The notes below the pieces were generated by a model. It had not been told where the DNA came from and searched no databases. It saw nothing but the letters and a program-made list of their open reading frames with translations. Shown here piece after piece: positions 52,457 to 64,000 of a stretch of 64,000 bases of DNA. The DNA is from Delphinus delphis. Taxonomy: Eukaryota > Chordata > Mammalia > Artiodactyla > Delphinidae. The number at the start of each line of letters is the position of its first letter. The stretch's first letter is position 1. The position numbers were made by a program, and so were the translations under genes. The stretch covers positions 2,232,001 to 2,296,000 of the forward strand of contig NW_027192650.1 of NCBI RefSeq assembly GCF_949987515.2, given 5' to 3'.

Positions 52457-54035
52457 CAAATTTAGAAAACCAACTTATGCTTGCTTAAGGGGAAAGGTGA
52501 GTTGGGGTGCTGCATAAAACCAGAGATTGAAATGAGCACAGATAAAGTTCCTTAAGCCAAATATGGAATAGACAAGAGCTACTCCTTGCTCAACGAAATG
52601 GACTCAAAACCCCATATTAAACGCCTAAGAATGTACCTGACTAGTAAGTATCATAAACCTATGGATTGCTATGTCTCCAAAAGAGAATCAAGCGTGTGTA
52701 CAGGGGCATAAACGCAGCAGTGATAGGATTGGAGAGGTTCGGTGAGCAAATGAAGACCCTTTGAAGTCATATTGCATGGTACCCATTCCACGGGTTTCAA
52801 CTACCCAGGTTTAAGGTATTCTTCCTTCAGCTAAAACATGCATGTGGAACCTAGAATATGATCAACCATGTGATCGGGAGACGTGTTCAAATATGTCTCA
52901 GTTTTCCTCCCCTGGTACTCGGGTGCAACATTCCAGACGCTTTACTAACACTCTCCCCACTTGGAGAGTCAGTCCCTTTAACCTCCTGTTTGGCCCAGTT
53001 TGCAATTTCTGCGGAAGATGAACAGGAACAGCGGGAACAAATGAGAGGCTAGCTGGAGGTGTCTGGACGGGCAAATTTAACTCTCATTTCCCACCAGGTA
53101 GAGGAATTAACCAAAGGCTCAGCATGCCGGGCCGGAACCAGATTAGGGCCTGAAGCCATCCTGCGGTGTTGCGGCCAGCTCAAAAGAAAGCGAGTTGCAG
53201 AAAGGAGCTCAGGGGCACTGTAATTCACAAACCTGCAGAGTTATAAATGACAGCTATCGTCCAAAAATAGACTGAAGTAAGGCTGCCAAGAGGACTTGAA
53301 AGCGGGGCAGAATTGCAGGAAACCGATTTCAGGAGGTAGACTGGAATTGCATTGAAAGCATAGGAAAAGAGGCAGAACGTCCACAATGATGCACTTGGCC
53401 AAAAAGGGCGTATGCGTTTTTTCCTGAATATATTCAGGAAAAAACGCATACGCCCTTTTTGGCCAACCAAGCAAGCTTGCAAAGGAAATCTGCACTACAA
53501 TGAAGTCTCACTTCCCCCCAGTCAAAAGGGCCATCTGAAAAAAGTGTAAAATCCAGAAAGGCAGGACAGGCCATGGAGAACTGGGAGCCTTGTTATGCTG
53601 ATGGGTGGGATGTAAATTGCCAACAGACACTCGGGAGAAGTGTATGGTGTTTCCTGAAACATCTAAAAAACAAAGCAACAGAGCCTAGGGCACTTCCACT
53701 TATGGTCCTATAGCTTAGGGAAATTAAAATCAAAAAGACACAGCCACCCCAAAGTTTGGGACGCCTCTGTTTACAAGAACCTCGTTTACAGTGCAAGTTC
53801 AACATCGCAGAAAGTGAAAAATGGATAAAGAAGTTGTGGTATTTACTTACAAAGCAATATCACTCAGCAATGAAATCTATGTCTTCAGGCCCTTAGCATC
53901 ACAATGAGTGGATTCAGGTTTGATGATTCTAACTGAAATAAGTCACACAGAAAAAGAAACATCATAAGATATCAGTAATACACGGAATGTAAACTTGGCT
54001 ACACAGGAACTGAATTACAGAACAGAACAGGGTCT
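52457..54035 (+). repeat. Satellite monomer U35 (1579 bp), B type
   Basis: The palindrome at 53395-53466 is perfect. It has a private one-base loss at AGTATCATAAACC and a private GGAACAGCGGGAAC. Confidence 0.95.
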
Positions 54036-55613
54036 CAAATTTAGAAAACCAACTTATGCTTGCTTAAGGGGAAAGGTGAGTTGGGGTGCTGCATAAAACC
54101 AGAGATTGAAAGGAGCACAGATAAAGTTCCTTAAGCCAAATATGGAATAGACAAGAGCTACTCCTTGCTCAACGAAATGGACTCAACACCGCATATTAAA
54201 CGCCTAAGAATGTACCTGACTAGTAAGTATCGTAAAACCTATGGATTGCTATGTCTCCAAAAGAGAATCAAGCATGTGTACAGGGGCATAAACGCAGCAG
54301 TGATAGGATTGGAGAGGTTCGGTGAGCAAATGAAGACCCTTTGAAGTCATATTGCATGGTACCCATTACACGGGTCTTAACTCTCCAGGTTTAAGGTATT
54401 CTTCCTTCAGCTAAAACATGCATGTGGAACCCAAGTATGATCAACCATGTGAACGGGAGACGTGTTCAAATATGTCTCAGTTTTCCTCCCCTGGTACTCG
54501 GGTGCAACATTCCAGACGCTTTACTAACACTCTCCCCACTTGGAGAGTCAGTCCTTTAACCTCCTGTTTGGCCCAGTTTGCAATTTCTGCAGAAGATGAA
54601 CAGGAATAGCGAGAACCAATGAGAGGCTAGCTGGAGGTGTCTGGACGGGCAAATTTAACTCTCATTTCCCACCAGGAAGAGGAATTAACAAAAGGCTCAG
54701 CATCCCGGGCCGGAACCAGATTAGGGCCTGAAGCCATCCTGCGGTGTTGTGGCCAGGTCACAAGAAAGCGAGTTGAAGAAAGGAGCTCAGGGGCACTGTA
54801 ATTCACAAACCTGCAGAGTTATAAATGACAGCTATCGTCCAAAAATAGACTGAAGTAAGGCTGCCAAGAGGACTTGAAAGCGGGGCAGAATTGCAGGAAA
54901 CCGATTTCAGGAGGTAGACTGGAATTGCATTGAAAGCATAGGAAAAGAGGCAGAACGTCCACAATGATGCACTTGGCCAAAAAGGGCGTATGCGTTTTTT
55001 CCTGAATATATTCAGGAAAACACGCATACGCCCTTTTTGGCCAACCAAGCAAGCTTGCAAAGGAAATCTGCACTACAATGAAGTCTCACTTCCCCCCGGT
55101 CCAAAGGGCCATCTGAAAAAAGTGTAAAATCCAGAAAGGCAGGACAGGCCATGGAGAACTGGGAGCCTTGTTATGCTGATGGGCGGGATGTAAATTGCCA
55201 ACAACCACTCGGGAGAAGTGTATGGTGTTTCCTGAAACATCTAAAAAACAAAGCAACAGAGCCTAGGGCACTTCCACTTATGGTCCTATAGCTTAGGGAA
55301 ATTAAAATCAAAAAGACACAGCCACCCCAAAGTTTGGGACGCCTCCGTTTACAAGAACCTCGTTTACCATACAAGTTCAATATCACAGAAAGTGAAAAAT
55401 GGATAAAATACTTGTGGTACTTACGTACAATGCAGTATCACTCAGCAATGAAATCTATGTCATCAGGACCGTAGCAGCATAATGAGTGGATTCAGGTACG
55501 ATGATTCTAACTGAAATAAGTCACACAGAAAAAGAAACATCATAAGATATCACTAATACACGGAATGTAAACTTGGCTACACAGGAACTGCATTCCAAAA
55601 CAGAACAGGGTCT
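54036..55613 (+). repeat. Satellite monomer U36 (1578 bp), LINE-1-like tail
   Basis: The palindrome at 54973-55044 has one mismatch, in the right arm only (GGAAAACACG opposite CGTTTTTTCC). This is the one-sided form of the pair seen compensated in U38. Confidence 0.95.
54973..55044. repeat. Palindrome with right-arm-only substitution
   Basis: The right arm reads GGAAAACACG while the left arm keeps CGTTTTTTCC, so one pair is mismatched. It represents a likely intermediate toward the compensated palindrome of U38. Confidence 0.9.
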
Positions 55614-57192
55614 CAAATTTAGAAAACCAACTTATGCTTGCTTAAGGGGAAAGGTGAGTTGGGGTGCTGCATAAAACCAGAGATTGAAATGAGCACAGAT
55701 AAAGTTCCTTAAGCCAAATATGGAATAGACAAGAGCTACTCCTTGCTCAACGAAATGGACTCAACACCGCATATTAAACGCCTAAGAATGTACCTGACTA
55801 GTAAGTATCTTAAAACCTATGGATTGCTATGTCTCCGAAAGAGAATCAAGCATGTGTACAGGGGCATAAACGCAGCAGTGATAGGATTGGAGAGGTTCGG
55901 TGAGCAAATGAAGACCCTTTGAAATCATATTGCATGGTACCCATTCCACGGGTCTTAACTCTCCAGGTTTAAGGTATTCTTCCTTCAGCTAAAACATGCA
56001 TGTGGAACCCAAGTATGATCAACCATGTGAACGGGAGACGTGTTCAAATATGTCTCAGTTTTCCTCCTCTGGTACTCGGGTGCAACATTCCAGACGGTTT
56101 ACTAACACTCTCCCCACTTGGAGAGTCAACGCCTTTAACCTCCTGTTTGGCCCAGTTTGCAATTTCTGCGGAAGATGAACAGGAATAGCGAGAACCAATG
56201 AGAGACTAGCTGGAGGTGTCTGGTCGGGCAAATTTAACTCTCATTTCCCACCAGGAAGAGGAAATAACCAAAGGCTCAGCGTGCCATGCCGGAACCAGAT
56301 TAGGGCCTGAAGCCATCCTGCGGTGTTGCGGCCAGGTCACAAGAAAGCGAGTTGAAGAAAGGAGCTCAGGGGCACTGTAATTCACAAACCTGCAGAGTTA
56401 TAAATGACAGCTATCGTCCAAAAATAGACTGAAGTAAGGCTGCCAAGAGGACTTGAAAGCGGGGCAGAATTGCAGGAAACCGATTTCAGGAGGTAGACTG
56501 GAATTGCATTGAAAGCATAGGAAAAGAGGCAGAACGTCCACAATGATGCACTTGGCCAAAAAGGGCGTATGCGTTTTTTCCTGAATATATTCAGGAAAAC
56601 ACGCATACGCCCGTTTTGGCCAACCAAGCAAGCTTGCAAAGGAAATCTGCACTACAATGAAGTCTCACTTCCCCCCGGTCCAAAGGGCCATCTGAAAAAA
56701 GTGTAAAATCCAGAAAGGCAGGACAGGCCATGGAGAACTGGGAGCCTTGTTATGCTGATGGGCGGGATGTAAATTGCCAACAACCACTCGGAAGAAGTGT
56801 ATGGTGTTTCCTGAAACATCTAAAAAACAAAGCAACAGAGCCTAGGGCACTTCCACTTATGGTCCTATAGCTTAGGGAAATTAAAATCAAAAAGACACAG
56901 CCACCCCAAAGTTTGGAACGGCTCTGTTTACAAGAACCTCGTTTACAGTACAAGTTCAACATCGCAGAAAGTGAAAAATGGATAAAGAACTTGTGGTACT
57001 TACGTACAATGCAGTATCACTCAGCAATGAAATCTATGTCATCAGGCCCGTAGCAGCATAATGAGTAGATTCAGGTACGATGATTCTAACTGAAATAAGT
57101 CACACAGAAAAAGAAACATCATAAGATATCAGTAATACACGGAATGTAAACTTGGCTACACAGGAACTGAATTACAGAACAGAACAGGGTCT
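55614..57192 (+). repeat. Satellite monomer U37 (1579 bp), hybrid tail
   Basis: The palindrome at 56552-56623 has two right-arm mismatches (AAAACACG, CCCGTTTTGG). The tail is LINE-1-like to about 57120, then derived (CAGTAATACACGG, AATTACAGAACAG). Confidence 0.95.
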
Positions 57193-58771
57193 CAAATTTA
57201 GAAAACCAACTCATGCTTGCTTAAGGGTAAAGGGGAGCTGGGGTGCTGCATAAAACCAGAGATTGAAATGAGCACAGATAAAGTTCCTTAAGTCAAATAT
57301 GGAATAGACAAGAGCTACTCCTTGCTCAACGAAATGGATTCAACATCGCATATTAAACGCCTAAGAATGTACCTGACTAGTAAGTATCTTAAAACCTATG
57401 GATTGCTATGTCTCCGAAAGAGAATCAAGCAAGTGTACAGGGGCATAAACGCAGCAGTGATAGGATTGGAGAGGTTCGGTGAGCAAATGAAGACCCTTTG
57501 AAGTCATATTGCATGGTACCCATTACACGGGTCTTAACTCTCCAGGTTTAAGGTATTCTTCCTTCAGCTAAAACATGCATGTGGAACCCAAGTATGATCA
57601 ACCATGTGAACGGGAGACGTGTTCAAATATGTCTCAGTTTTCCTCCCCTGGTACTCGGGTGCCACATTCCAGACGCTTTACTAACACTCTCCCCACTTGG
57701 AGAGTCAGCGCCTTTAATCTCCTGTTTGGCCCAGTTTGCAATTTCTGCGGAAGATGAACAGGAATAGCGAGAACCAATGAGAGACTAGCTGGAGGTGTCT
57801 GGACGGGCAAATTTAACTCTCATTTCCCACCAGGAAGAGGAATTAACAAAAGGCTCAGCATGCTGGGCCGGAACCAGATTAGGACCTGAAGCCATCCTGC
57901 GGTGTTGCGGCCAGGTCACAAGAAAGCAAGTTGAAGAAAGGAGCTCAGGGGCACTGTAATTCACAAACCTGCAGAGTTATAAATGACAGCTATCGTCCAA
58001 AAATAGACTGAAGTAAGGCTGCCAAGAGGACTTGAAAGCGGGGCAGAATTGCAGGAAACCGATTTCAGGAGGTAGACTGGAATTGCATTGAAAGCATAGG
58101 AAAAGAGGCAGAACGTCCACAATGATGCACTTGGCCAAAAAGGGCGTATGCGTGTTTTCCTGAATATATTCAGGAAAACACGCATACGCCCTTTTTGGCC
58201 AACCAAGCAAGCTTGCAAAGGAAATCTGCACTACAATGAAGTCTCACTTCCCCCCGGCCAAAAGGGCCATCTGAAAAAAGTGTAAAATCCAGAAAGGCAG
58301 GACAGGCCATGGAGAACTGGGAGCCTTGTTATGCTGATGGGCGGGATGTAAATTGCCAACAACCACTCGGGAGAAGTGTATGGTGTTTCCTGAAACATCT
58401 AAAAAACAAAGCAACAGAGCCTAGGGCACTTCCACTTATGGTCCTATAGCTTAGGGAAATTAAAATCAAAAAGACACAGCCACCCCAAAGTTTGGGACGC
58501 CTCCGTTTACAAGGACCTCGTTTACCGTACAAGTTCAATATCACAGAAAGTGAAAAATGGATAAAGAACTTGTGGTACTTACGTACAATGCAGTATCACT
58601 CAGCAATGAAATCTATGTCATCAGGCCCGTAGCAGCATAATGAGTGGATTCAGGCACGATGATTCTAACTGAAATAAGTCACACAGAAAAAGAAACATCA
58701 TAAGATATCACTAATACACGGAATGTAAACTTGGCTACACAGGAACTGCATTCCAAAACAGAACAGGGTCT
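57193..58771 (+). repeat. Satellite monomer U38 (1579 bp), compensated palindrome
   Basis: The palindrome at 58131-58202 is perfect although both arms differ from the usual sequence (CGTGTTTTCC against GGAAAACACG). It is a close relative of U22 and U40. Confidence 0.95.
58131..58202. repeat. Palindrome with matched substitutions in both arms
   Basis: The left arm reads CGTGTTTTCC and the right arm GGAAAACACG. Both differ from the usual sequence at the mirror position, so all 72 bases still pair. Confidence 0.92.
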
Positions 58772-60351
58772 CAAATTTAGAAAACCAACTTATGCTTGCT
58801 TAAGGGGAAAGGTGAGTTGGGGTGCTGCATAAAACCAGAGATTGAAATGAGCACAGATAAAGTTCCTTAAGCCAAATATGGAATAGACAAGAGCTACTCC
58901 TTGCTCAACGAAATGGACTCAAAACCCCATATTAAACGCCTAAGAATGTACCTGACTAGTAAGTATCTTAAAACCTATGGATTGCTATGTCTCCGAAAGG
59001 GAATCAAGCGTGTGTACAGGGGCATAAACGAGGCAGTGATAGGATTGGAGAGGTTCGGTGAGCAAATGAAGACCCTTTGAAGTCATATTGCATGGTACCC
59101 ATTCCACGGGTCTCAACTCTCCAGGTTTAAGGTATTCTTCCTTCAGCTAAAACATGCATGTGGAACCCAGAGTATGATCAACCATGTGAACGGGAGACGT
59201 GTTCAAATATGTCTCAGTTTTCGTACCCTGGTACTCGGGTGCAACATTCCAGACGCTTTACTAACACTCTCCCCACTTGGAGAGTCAGTCCCTTTAACCT
59301 CCTGTTTGGCGCAGTTTGCAATTTCTGCGGAAGATGAACAGGAATAGCGAGAACCAATGAGAGACTAGCTGGGTGTGTCTGGACGGGCAAATTTAACTCT
59401 CATTTCCCACCAGGAAGAGGAATTAACCAAAGGCTCAGCGTGCCGTACCGGAACCAGATTAGGGCCTGAAGCCATCCTGCGGTGTTGCGGCCAGCTCAAA
59501 AGAAAGCGAGTTGAAGAAAGGAGCTCAGGGGCACTGTAATTCACAAACCTGCAGAGTTATAAATGACAGCTATCGTCCAAAAATAGACTGAAGTAAGGCT
59601 GCCAAGAGGACTTGAAAGCGGGGCAGAATTGCAGGAAACCGATTTCAGGAGGTAGACTGGAATTGCATTGAAAGCATAGGAAAAGAGGCAGAACGTCCAC
59701 AATGATGCACTTGGCCAAAAAGGGCGTATGCGTTTTTTCCTGAATATATTCAGGAAAAAACGCATACGCCCTTTTTGGCCAACCAAGCAAGCTTGCAAAG
59801 GAAATCTGCAGTACAATGAAGTCTCACTTCCCCCCGGCCAAAAGGGCCATCTGAAAAAAGTGTAAAATCCAGAAAGGCAGGACAGGCCATGGAGAACAGG
59901 GAGCCTTGTTATGCTGATGGGCGGGATGTAAATTGCCAACAACCACTCGCGAGAAGTGTATGGTGTTTCCTGAAACATCTAAAAAACAAAGCAACAGAAC
60001 CTAGGGCACTTCCACTTATGGTCCTATAGCTTAGGGAAATTAAAATCAAAAAGACACAGCCACCCCAAAGTTTCGAATGGCTCTGTTTACAAGAACCTCG
60101 TTTACAGTACAAGTTCAACATCGCAGAAAGTGAAAAATGGATAAAGAAGTTGTGGTATTTACTTACAAAGCAATATCACTCAGCAATGAAATCTGTGTCA
60201 TCAGGCCCTTAGCAGCACAATGAGTGGATTCAGGTATGATGATTCTAACTGAAGTAAGTCACACAGAAAAAGAAACATCATAAGATATCAGTAATACACG
60301 GAATGTAAACTTGGCTACACAGGAACTGAATTACAGAACAGAACAGGGTCT
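58772..60351 (+). repeat. Satellite monomer U39 (1580 bp), B-like
   Basis: The palindrome at 59711-59782 is perfect. It shares CACTCGCGAGAAG and TTTCGAATGG with U41, and its first half follows U23. Confidence 0.95.
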
Positions 60352-61930
60352 CAAATTTAGAAAACCAACTCATGCTTGCTTAAGGGTAAAGGGGAGCTGG
60401 GGTGCTGCATAAAACCAGAGATTGAAATGAGCACAGATAAAGTTCCTTAAGTCAAATATGGAATAGACAAGAGCTACTCCTTGCTCAACGAAATGGATTC
60501 AACATCGCATATTAAACGCCTAAGAATGTACCTGACTAGTAAGTATCTTAAAACCTATGGATTGCTATGTCTCCGAAAGAGAATCAAGCAAGTGTACAGG
60601 GGCATAAACGCAGCAGTGATAGGATTGGAGAGGTTCGGTGAGCAAATGAAGACCCTTTGAAGTCATATTGCATGGTACCCATTACACGGGTCTTAACTCT
60701 CCAGGTTTAAGGTATTCTTCCTTCAGCTAAAACATGCATGTGGAACCCAAGTATGATCAACCATGTGAACGGGAGACGTGTTCAAATATGTCTCAGTTTT
60801 CCTCCCCTGGTACTCGGGTGCCACATTCCAGACGCTTTACTAACACTCTCCCCACTTGGAGAGTCAGCGCCTTTAACCTCCTGTTTGGCCCAGTTTGCAA
60901 TTTCTGCGGAAGATGAACAGGAATAGCGAGAACCAATGAGAGACTAGCTGGAGGTGTCTGGACGGGCAAATTTAACTCTCATTTCCCACCAGGAAGAGGA
61001 ATTAACAAAAGGCTCAGCATGCTGGGCCAGAACCAGATTAGGGCCTGAAGCCATCCTGCGGTGTTGCGGCCAGGTCACAAGAAAGCAAGTTGAAGAAAGG
61101 AGCTCAGGGGCACTGTAATTCACAAACCTGCAGAGTTATAAATGACAGCTATCGTCCAAAAATAGACTGAAGTAAGGCTGCCAAGAGGATTTGAAAGCGG
61201 GGCAGAATTGCAGGAAACCGATTTCAGGAGGTAGACTGGAATTGCATTGAAAGCATAGGAAAAGAGGCAGAACGTCCACAATGATGCACTTGCCCAAAAA
61301 GGGCGTATGCGTGTTTTCCTGAATATATTCAGGAAAACACACATACGCCCTTTTTGGCCAACCAAGCAAGCTTGCAAAGGAAATCTGCACTACAATGAAG
61401 TCTCACTTCCCCCCGGCCAAAAGGGCCATCTGAAAAAAGTGTAAAATCCAGAAAGGCAGGACAGGCCATGGAGAACTGGGAGCCTTGCTATGCTGATGGG
61501 CGGGATGTAAATTGCCAACAGACACTCGGGAGAAGTGTATGGTGTTTCCTGAAACATCTAAAAAACAAAGCAACAGAGCCTAGGGCACTTCCACTTATGG
61601 TCCTATAGCTTAGGGAAATTAAAATCAAAAAGACACAGCCACCCCAAAGTTTGGGACGCCTCCGTTTACAAGAACCTCGTTTACCGTACAAGTTCAATAT
61701 CACAGAAAGTGAAAAATGGATAAAGAACTTGTGGTACTTACGTACAATGCAGTATCACTCAGCAATGAAATCTATGTCAACAGGCCCGTAGCAGCATAAT
61801 GAGTGGATTCAGGCACGATGATTCTAACTGAAATAAGTCACACAGAAAAAGAAACATCATAAGATATCACTAATACACGGAATGTAAACTTGGCTACACA
61901 GGAACTGCATTCCAAAACAGAACAGGGTCT
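60352..61930 (+). repeat. Satellite monomer U40 (1579 bp), long-range relative of U22
   Basis: The palindrome at 61290-61361 has the same unusual combination as U22: TTGCCC, the CGTGTTTTCC change and ACACACATACG. It has a LINE-1-like tail. Confidence 0.95.
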
Positions 61931-63510
61931 CAAATTTAGAAAACCAACTTATGCTTGCTTAAGGGGAAAGGTGAGTTGGGGTGCTGCATAAAACCAGAGA
62001 TTGAAATGAGCACAGATAAAGTTCCTTAAGCCAAATATGGAATAGACAAGAGCTACTCCTTGCTCAACGAAATGGACTCAAAACCCCATATTAAACGCCT
62101 AAGAATGTACCTGACTAGTAAGTATCTTAAAACCTATGGATTGCTATGTCTCCGAAAGGGAATCAAGCGTGTGTACAGGGGCATAAACGCAGCAGTGATA
62201 GGATTGGAGAGGTTCGGTGAGCAAATGAAGACCCTTTGAAGTCATATTGCATGGTACCCATTACACGGGTCTCAACTCTCCAGGTTTAAGGTATTCTTCC
62301 TTCAGCTAAAACATGCATGTGGAACCCAGAGTATGATCAACCATGTGAACGGGAGACGTGTTCAAATATGTCTCAGTTTTCGTACCCTGGTACTCGGGTG
62401 CAACATTCCAGACACTTTACTAACACTCTCCCCACTTGGAGAGTCAGTCCCTTTAACCTCCTGTTTGGCGCAGTTTGCAATTTCTGCGGAAGATGAACAG
62501 GAATAGCGAGAACCAATGAGAGACTAGCTGGAGGTGTCTGGACGGGCAAATTTAACTCTCATTTCCCACCAGGAAGAGGAATTAACCAAAGGCTCAGCGT
62601 GCCGTACCGGAACCAGATTAGGGCCTGAAGCCATCCTGCGGTGTTGCGGCCACCTCAAAAGAAAGCGAGTTGAAGAAAGGAGCTCAGGGGCACTGTAATT
62701 CACAAACCTGCAGAGTTATAAATGACAGCTATCGTCCAAAAATAGACTGAAGTAAGGCTGCCAAGAGGACTTGAAAGCGGGGCAGAATTGCAGGAAACCG
62801 ATTTCAGGAGGTAGACTGGAATTGCATTGAAAGCATAGGAAAAGAGGCAGAACGTCCACAATGATGCACTTGGCCAAAAAGGGCGTATGCGTTTTTTCCT
62901 GAATATATTCAGGAAAAAACGCATACGCCCTTTTTGGCCAACCAAGCAAGCTTGCAAAGGAAATCTGCAGTACAATGAAGTCTCACTTCCCCCCGGCCAA
63001 AAGGGCCATCTGAAAAAAGTGTAAAATCCAGAAAGGCAGGACAGGCCATGGAGAACAGGGAGCTTTGTTATGCTGATGGGCGGGATGTAAATTGCCAACA
63101 ACCACTCGCGAGAAGTGTATGGTGTTTCCTGAAACATCTAAAAAACAAAGCAACAGAACCTAGGGCACTTCCACTTATGGTCCTATAGCTTAGGGAAATT
63201 AAAATCAAAAAGACACAGCCACCCCAAAGTTTCGAATGGCTCTGTTTACAAGAACCTCGTTTACAGTACAAGTTCAACATCGCAGAAAGTGAAAAATGGA
63301 TAAAGAAGTTGTGGTATTTACTTACAAAGCAATATCACTCAGCAATGAAATCTGTGTCATCAGGCCCTTACCAGCACAATGAGTGGATTCAGGTATGATG
63401 ATTCTAACTGAAGTAAGTCAAACAGTAAAAGAAACATCATAAGATATCAGTAATACACGGAATGTAAACTTGGCTACACAGGAACTGAATTACAGAACAG
63501 AACAGGGTCT
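61931..63510 (+). repeat. Satellite monomer U41 (1580 bp), mosaic
   Basis: The palindrome at 62870-62941 is perfect. The first part shares CATTACACGGGTCTC and CCAGACACTTTAC with U23. The last part shares CACTCGCGAGAAG with U39. Confidence 0.95.
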
Positions 63511-64000
63511 CAAATTTAGAAAACCAACTTATGCTTGCTTAAGGGTAAAGGTGAGTTGGGGTGCTGCATAAAACCAGAGATTGAAATGAGCACAGATAAA
63601 GTTCCTTAAGTCAAATATGGAATAGACAAGAGCTACTCCTTGCTCAACGAAATGGACTCAACATCGCATATTAAACGCCTAAGAATATACCTGACTAGTA
63701 AGTATCTTAAAACCTATGGATTGCTATGTCTCCGAAAGAGAATCAAGCAAGTGTACAGGGGCATAAATGCAGCAGTGATAGGATTGGAGAGGTTCGGTGA
63801 GCAAATGAAGACCCTTTGAAGTCATATTGCATGGTACCCATTCCACGGGTCTTAACTCTCCAGGTTTAAGGTATTCGTCCTTCAGCTAAAACATGCATGT
63901 GGAACCCAAGTATGATCAACCATGTGAACGGGAGACGTGTTCAAATATGTCTCAGTTTTCCTCCCCTGGTACTCGGGTGCAACATTCCAGACGCTTTACT
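63511..64000 (+). repeat. Satellite monomer U42, cut by window end
   Basis: The first 490 bp of an A-type monomer (CCCAAGTATG). It shares the AAGCAAGTGTAC variant with U22, U38 and U40. It continues beyond the window. Confidence 0.95.

Larger units (their letters stand above)
1..64000 (+). repeat. Tandem satellite array, about 1579-bp monomer (probable common cetacean satellite)
   Basis: The same motif order recurs without a break across the whole window. Start points lie at 1, 1171, 2748, 4328, 5906, 7484, 8654, 9824, 11402 and so on to 63511. All copies share one orientation and most differ by a few percent or less. Both window edges lie inside the array. Single-copy restriction landmarks per unit include PstI CTGCAG, KpnI GGTACC, SacI GAGCTC and usually HindIII AAGCTT. 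The unit length matches the 1,579-1,580 bp I recall for the common cetacean component of delphinoid whales; that link is from memory. The array probably forms constitutive heterochromatin. I did not find a convincing CENP-B box. Confidence 0.97.

Noticed and set aside
59541..59978. Longest open frame, 145 codons on the minus strand (also at 62700-63137)
   Set aside because: It is the same 85-codon frame lengthened by a G for C change in CTGCAGTAC. It runs antisense through the LINE-1-like segment, so it is a chance extension.
1..64000. CRISPR array or other prokaryotic repeat system
   Set aside because: The repeat unit is about 1.58 kb with no short repeat/spacer pattern, no cas-like genes and no bacterial coding density, and it carries LINE-1 sequence.

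Overview
The window is one uninterrupted head-to-tail array of a satellite DNA. I find no gene, no RNA gene and no unique flanking sequence. Taking CAAATTTAGAAAAC as an arbitrary start, there are 41 complete monomers (U1 to U41) and a 490-base start of a 42nd (U42), all in the same orientation. Thirty-eight complete monomers are 1576-1580 bp, most often 1579 or 1580. Three (U1, U6, U7) are 1170 bp and share one internal 409-bp deletion. I recall that the common cetacean highly repetitive component, described in the killer whale and other delphinoid toothed whales, has a 1,579-1,580 bp repeat. The length match and the L1 homology described below make a toothed whale (dolphin, porpoise or beluga group) the best guess. 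The identification rests on length and recall, not on a database search.

Monomer layout, in offsets from the arbitrary start: about 1-165 is the distal part of a LINE-1 3' untranslated region. About 165-740 is sequence I do not recognise. About 740-935 is an unusually invariant zone. About 938-1010 is a 72-bp palindrome with no spacer. About 1005 to the end is the C-terminal coding part of LINE-1 ORF2 followed by the proximal 3' UTR, which runs on into the next monomer. Nearly half of each unit is therefore a decayed LINE-1 3' end, cut only by my choice of start point.

Array layout: 1-9.8 kb holds the deleted monomers and several chimeric units. From 11.4 to 24 kb there is a regular alternation of two monomer types, giving repeats of about 3.16 kb. 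From 24 to 35 kb several subtypes are mixed, and LINE-1-like 3' tails first appear. From 35 to 46 kb there is another dimer series, marked by loss of a HindIII site. From 46 to 64 kb the mix includes tails that keep the LINE-1-like state, and a dimer at 60.4-63.5 kb whose closest relative outside its immediate neighbours lies 28 kb upstream.

Open reading frames of 60-145 codons recur once per monomer on both strands. They are by-products of the repeat and not genes. All comparisons were made by eye, and the LINE-1 consensus was recalled rather than aligned.
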